Below the pieces are notes generated by a model. The model saw only the letters and a list, made by a program, of their open reading frames with translations. It was not told where the DNA came from and did no database searches. Below are positions 4,662 through 7,396 of a stretch of DNA of 7,396 bases, in pieces. The position numbers were made by a program, and so were the translations under genes. Location: assembly GCA_946479225.1 (NCBI GenBank), contig CAMLFI010000119.1, forward strand, positions 1 to 7,396. Reading direction: 5' to 3'. Each line of letters opens with the position of its first letter. Within the stretch, counting starts at the first letter, position 1. Origin of the DNA: an uncultured Mucilaginibacter sp. GTDB taxonomy: Bacteria > Bacteroidota > Bacteroidia > Sphingobacteriales > Sphingobacteriaceae.

Positions 4662-5189
4662 TTAATACTCCGCCAACACAATTATATCATCATTGATAGG
4701 CGCAATTTTTTCCTTACCATTTAAAAAGCCGAGGCCAACTACAAATGTAAAGCCACATACTTTGCCACCCAAATCATTTATCAATTCGCTGGCAGCGGTT
4801 ACGGTGCCACCGGTAGCAAGCAGATCGTCATGCAGCAGAACATTTGCGCCGGGTTCAAAAGCGTCTATATGCATCTCGATTACTGCGCTGCCGTACTCCA
4901 GGTTGTAAGTTTTCTGTTTAACAGTGTGAGGTAATTTGCCTGCTTTGCGTACAGGTACGAAAGGTACTCCCAAACGGTTAGCCAGTGTAAGGCCAAATAA
5001 AAACCCTCGACTTTCAACGCCTGCCACTACATCAATATGCTTGCCTTTTAGTAGTTCTACAAAGGCGTCTACTATATCCACACATAAAACCGGATCTTTT
5101 AAAATGGTGGTAATGTCCTTAAATACAATCCCGGGTTTCGGAAAATCGGGTATGTCGCGTATTGCCGCTTTAATTCGCTGTTCAATCAT
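4662..5189 (-). CDS. apt: Adenine phosphoribosyltransferase
   Basis: This 175-residue cytoplasmic enzyme of purine salvage converts adenine plus PRPP to AMP and pyrophosphate. The N-terminal signature is present (IRDIPDFPKPGIVFKDIT, residues 10-27), as are the ESRGF loop (59-63), the flexible-loop stretch FVPVRKAGKLP (77-87) and the PRPP-binding motif VLLHDDLLATGGT (117-129) with its acidic pair D121-D122. The length is that of bacterial Apt. Its ATG overlaps the stop codon of the upstream ComEA-like gene (ATGA at 5186-5189), so the two are one transcript and probably translationally coupled. There is no Shine-Dalgarno. The gene faces hpf and shares the terminator hairpin between them. Annotation is secure. 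Confidence 0.95.
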   Translation of the reverse strand: MIEQRIKAAIRDIPDFPKPGIVFKDITTILKDPVLCVDIVDAFVELLKGKHIDVVAGVESRGFLFGLTLANRLGVPFVPVRKAGKLPHTVKQKTYNLEYGSAVIEMHIDAFEPGANVLLHDDLLATGGTVTAASELINDLGGKVCGFTFVVGLGFLNGKEKIAPINDDIIVLAEY

Positions 5190-5842
5190 TTAAAAGTGAT
5201 ATATGGTGCAATTTTACTTAAAATTTTGTCATCAAGAAGGGCAATGTCGCGCATGTCGTTTAATGATTGGTAATTACCGTGCTGCACACGGTATTGTATC
5301 ACCGCATTGGCCTGCTTATAGCTAAGATAGGGGAAATGTCGCAAGGTCTCAAAATCAATATTGTTAATGGCGAGTTTCTTAACCCGCGACGGGTAAATCC
5401 GAATCTCATCATTTATCTCGGCGTATTTTTCCGCATCAAGACCATATACTTCTTTCAATTGCTCCTTGTTTATAAACCCGCCAAGTTGTTTGCGGTATTT
5501 AACAATGCGCCGTGCAAATGAGGGTCCGATACCATGTACCCGGGTAAGCGAAATGGTATCCGCGGTATTAAGTTCTACGGTTTCGCCCAGTTTTAATTTA
5601 TTCGAGGGATAAGCAAATGCTGATGGCTTGCTTTTGCCTGTATTTATACTTGTTTTTTTCTCTATAGTGGTAAGTGTTGCCGCCGCTTTATCAAATTCGT
5701 TAAAGTTTATTGGTTTATCTTTACGCAGCTTTTGATAGATGTACGGTGCAGCCAAAATCAGCAATATAGTTACAACCAGCACCACAGTGCCGTTCCATTC
5801 TTTTTTGGTGATGGAAAAATAGTTGGTTATGCGTTGCTTCAT
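5186..5842 (-). CDS. Membrane-anchored ComEA-like helix-hairpin-helix protein
   Basis: The 218-residue protein starts with a short basic cytoplasmic head (residues 1-16, YFSITKKEWNG), followed by one transmembrane helix (about 18-37). A low-complexity linker runs from about 38 to 85, and two helix-hairpin-helix units follow. The first (about 89-150) has the ComEA pattern VELNTADTISLTRVHGIGPS with FARRIVKYRKQLGGF. The second (about 158-218) is a weaker copy: NNIDFETLRHFPYLSYKQAN, then AVIQYRVQHGNY. In ComEA such units bind double-stranded DNA outside the inner membrane during natural uptake. The single anchor and positive-inside rule suggest the HhH part faces the periplasm here. The second unit lacks the GIG turn (it has FPYLS), so it may serve protein packing instead of DNA. 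Proteins of this layout are common in Bacteroidota and are not proof of competence. The gene overlaps apt by four bases. Confidence 0.85.
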   Translation of the reverse strand: MKQRITNYFSITKKEWNGTVVLVVTILLILAAPYIYQKLRKDKPINFNEFDKAAATLTTIEKKTSINTGKSKPSAFAYPSNKLKLGETVELNTADTISLTRVHGIGPSFARRIVKYRKQLGGFINKEQLKEVYGLDAEKYAEINDEIRIYPSRVKKLAINNIDFETLRHFPYLSYKQANAVIQYRVQHGNYQSLNDMRDIALLDDKILSKIAPYITFK

Positions 5843-5879
5843 GATTTAGGTAAGCAGCTGTTAAATTAGCGATTTAAAA
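5843..5879. promoter_or_regulatory. 37-bp divergent spacer with a small inverted repeat
   Basis: Only 37 bp separate the divergent starts at 5842 and 5880. TTAAAT at 5861-5866 and ATTTAA at 5872-5877 form an inverted repeat with a five-base centre. No full TTTG/TAnnTTTG promoter was found on either strand; the promoters of both units must lie partly inside the opposite coding region. The palindrome could be an operator or simply AT-rich chance. Confidence 0.3.
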
Positions 5880-7396
5880 ATGAAAATAATAACCACCGAG
5901 GAATTTGCAAAAGCTACCGGACTTGACAAATTGAAAATGCCGGGCCTTGCCGCATTCCTGATGGAAGTAATGAGGATAAACCAGGTGAATAGTTTGTTTG
6001 CCGATGCGCAGCCAAAACAGGGCATTGAGTTTATTGACGCTATTTTAAAAGGTTGTGGCGTTGAAATAGAGTTTAATGAAAAAGATCTAAGACATATACC
6101 ACGCAAGGGTAGCTTTATTGCCATTGCTAATCATCCGTACGGTGGTATCGAAGGATTAGTGTTATTAAAAATGCTTTTAATGGTACGGCCGGATGCAAAG
6201 CTGATGGCCAATTTCATCCTAAAAAAGATACCCAACCTTAGCGAGTACTTTATCGCTGTAAATCCATTTGAAAATGTTGAACATACGTCGAGTATAAGTG
6301 GTATTAAAAACACATTACAGTTATTGGCTGACGGTACGCCCATCGGCATTTTCCCCGCCGGGGAGGTGTCAACCTTTAAAATTGACAAGCAACAGGTTAC
6401 AGATAGGCTATGGCACCCTGTAGTGGGTAAGATCATCGCCAAATCAAAAGTGCCGGTTGTTCCCATTTATTTTCACGGTAACAATGGGTTGTTATTTAAT
6501 CTGCTAAGTTTAATACACCCAACCTTACGAACTGCTAAGCTACCTTCTGAGTTGTTTAATAAACAGGGGCACAGCATTAAGCTGCGTATTGGCAAACGTA
6601 TTGAAGTGCAGGACATTCCCGATGCCGGTAATGCTACCAAGCTACTTAATTTTCTGCGTGCCAAAACCTATGCCTTAGGTACAGGGTTAGAAGATGAAAA
6701 ACGCCTGTTCGATCCACGTAAGTTGTTCAAAATAAAAAAAAAGCAGCAAGAGATAGTTAAATCCATTGATGCTGACATTTTAGAACAGGAGGTTATCCAA
6801 CTGCGGGATAATTATTTAATCTGGGCCGAAAAAAACTACGAGGTTTTTATAACACCTACAGCTAATATCCCTTGCGTTATTCGTGAAATTGGCCGCCTGC
6901 GTGAAATCACTTTTAGGGAGGTAGGTGAGGGTACCAACAAATCAACCGATCTGGATGAATACGATATTTATTATCACCACCTATTTATATGGGATAAAGA
7001 GGCCCGAATGGTAGTAGGAGCCTACCGTATAGGCTTGGGTGATGAGATATTTTATAGTTTCGGCAAAAAAGGATTTTATATAAATGAGCTGTTTAAAATC
7101 AAGTCGGGGTTTACAACGGTGTTGAAACGCAGTTTAGAACTGGGGCGCTCTTTCATCCGCAAAGAGTATCAGCTAAAACCTTTGCCCCTGTTTTTGCTTT
7201 GGAAAGGTGTAATCAAGTTTGTAGCGGATAAACCCCGCTATCGTTATTTGATTGGGCCGGTAAGCATCAGCAACTCTTTCTCTAAATTCTCTAAATCGCT
7301 GATAGTAGATTACATTAACCGGAATCATTTTGATAATGAAATGGCCTCTTTAGTTAAGCCGCGTAAAAAGTTTAAGATTGATTTTTCAAAGATAGA
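5880..7396 (+). CDS. OlsF-like bifunctional acyltransferase: PlsC-type domain fused to OlsB-type GNAT domain (3' end beyond window)
   Basis: The frame is open from the ATG at 5880 to the right edge (505 codons, no stop). Residues about 50-265 form a lysophospholipid/glycerol-phosphate acyltransferase domain with NHPYGGIEG (84-92) and IFPAGEVS (157-164). Residues about 300-490 match the OlsB/hemolysin-like N-acyltransferase fold (GNAT type), with CVIREIGRLREITFREVGEG, DLDEYDIYYHHLFIWD and MVVGAYRIG. This order, O-acyltransferase then N-acyltransferase, is that of OlsF. OlsF makes ornithine lipids in one protein: the C-terminal half adds a 3-hydroxy fatty acid to the amino acid and the N-terminal half esterifies its hydroxyl. 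In other Bacteroidota separate proteins of these families make glycine lipids, so the amino acid used here is open. The conserved acid after H85 is E91, five residues on, not the classical HX4D. There is no Shine-Dalgarno. Confidence 0.85.
   Translation, partial: MKIITTEEFAKATGLDKLKMPGLAAFLMEVMRINQVNSLFADAQPKQGIEFIDAILKGCGVEIEFNEKDLRHIPRKGSFIAIANHPYGGIEGLVLLKMLLMVRPDAKLMANFILKKIPNLSEYFIAVNPFENVEHTSSISGIKNTLQLLADGTPIGIFPAGEVSTFKIDKQQVTDRLWHPVVGKIIAKSKVPVVPIYFHGNNGLLFNLLSLIHPTLRTAKLPSELFNKQGHSIKLRIGKRIEVQDIPDAGNATKLLNFLRAKTYALGTGLEDEKRLFDPRKLFKIKKKQQEIVKSIDADILEQEVIQLRDNYLIWAEKNYEVFITPTANIPCVIREIGRLREITFREVGEGTNKSTDLDEYDIYYHHLFIWDKEARMVVGAYRIGLGDEIFYSFGKKGFYINELFKIKSGFTTVLKRSLELGRSFIRKEYQLKPLPLFLLWKGVIKFVADKPRYRYLIGPVSISNSFSKFSKSLIVDYINRNHFDNEMASLVKPRKKFKIDFSKI

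Noticed and set aside
5861..7396. Minus-strand frames of 63-111 codons across the acyltransferase gene
   Set aside because: They are shadows of the long plus-strand frame, which has clear domain motifs from start to window edge.

Overview
The window looks like a chromosomal segment from a member of the Bacteroidota, most likely Sphingobacteriaceae (Mucilaginibacter/Pedobacter-like). The evidence is promoter elements of the TTTG-N19-TAnnTTTG type, an almost complete lack of Shine-Dalgarno sequences before start codons, the rpsU-xerC-hpf gene order, a fused PlsC/OlsB-type acyltransferase, and moderate-to-low GC. The genus is inferred from general resemblance and was not tested.

Layout from left to right. 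(1) Positions 1-662, minus strand: the N-terminal part of a secreted outer-membrane beta-barrel protein, cut by the window edge. (2) Positions 836-2820, minus strand: an alkylation-damage repair island. It holds an AraC-HTH/O6-methylguanine methyltransferase (Ada without its N-terminal zinc domain), a 268-bp spacer with seven copies of TGTTGC, then a stand-alone Ada-zinc-domain-like protein whose 3' end overlaps an AlkB-type dioxygenase gene. (3) Positions 3007-4657, plus strand: a translation/recombination operon starting at a consensus promoter. It encodes ribosomal protein bS21, a Xer tyrosine recombinase and hibernation factor HPF, and ends at a strong intrinsic terminator. (4) Positions 4662-5842, minus strand: a two-gene operon of a membrane-anchored ComEA-like helix-hairpin-helix protein and adenine phosphoribosyltransferase, joined by an ATGA overlap. 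(5) Position 5880 to the right edge, plus strand: an OlsF-like bifunctional acyltransferase for amino-acid lipids, truncated by the window.

How the genes work together. The repair island covers direct reversal of alkyl damage by two chemistries: suicidal methyl transfer (Ada/Ogt) and oxidative dealkylation (AlkB). The regulator half (AraC HTH) and the metal-binding half of classical Ada lie in separate genes. In the ribosomal operon, bS21 and HPF are the only genes in the window with strong Shine-Dalgarno sequences. This fits the known masking of the anti-Shine-Dalgarno by bS21 in Bacteroidota ribosomes and suggests feedback control that may extend to HPF. No tRNA, rRNA, CRISPR array, insertion sequence or phage gene was seen. 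The most unusual signals are the TGTTGC array, the split-Ada arrangement with a missing metal ligand, the paired strong Shine-Dalgarno sites, and a chain of hairpins between rpsU and xerC that ends two bases before the xerC start codon.
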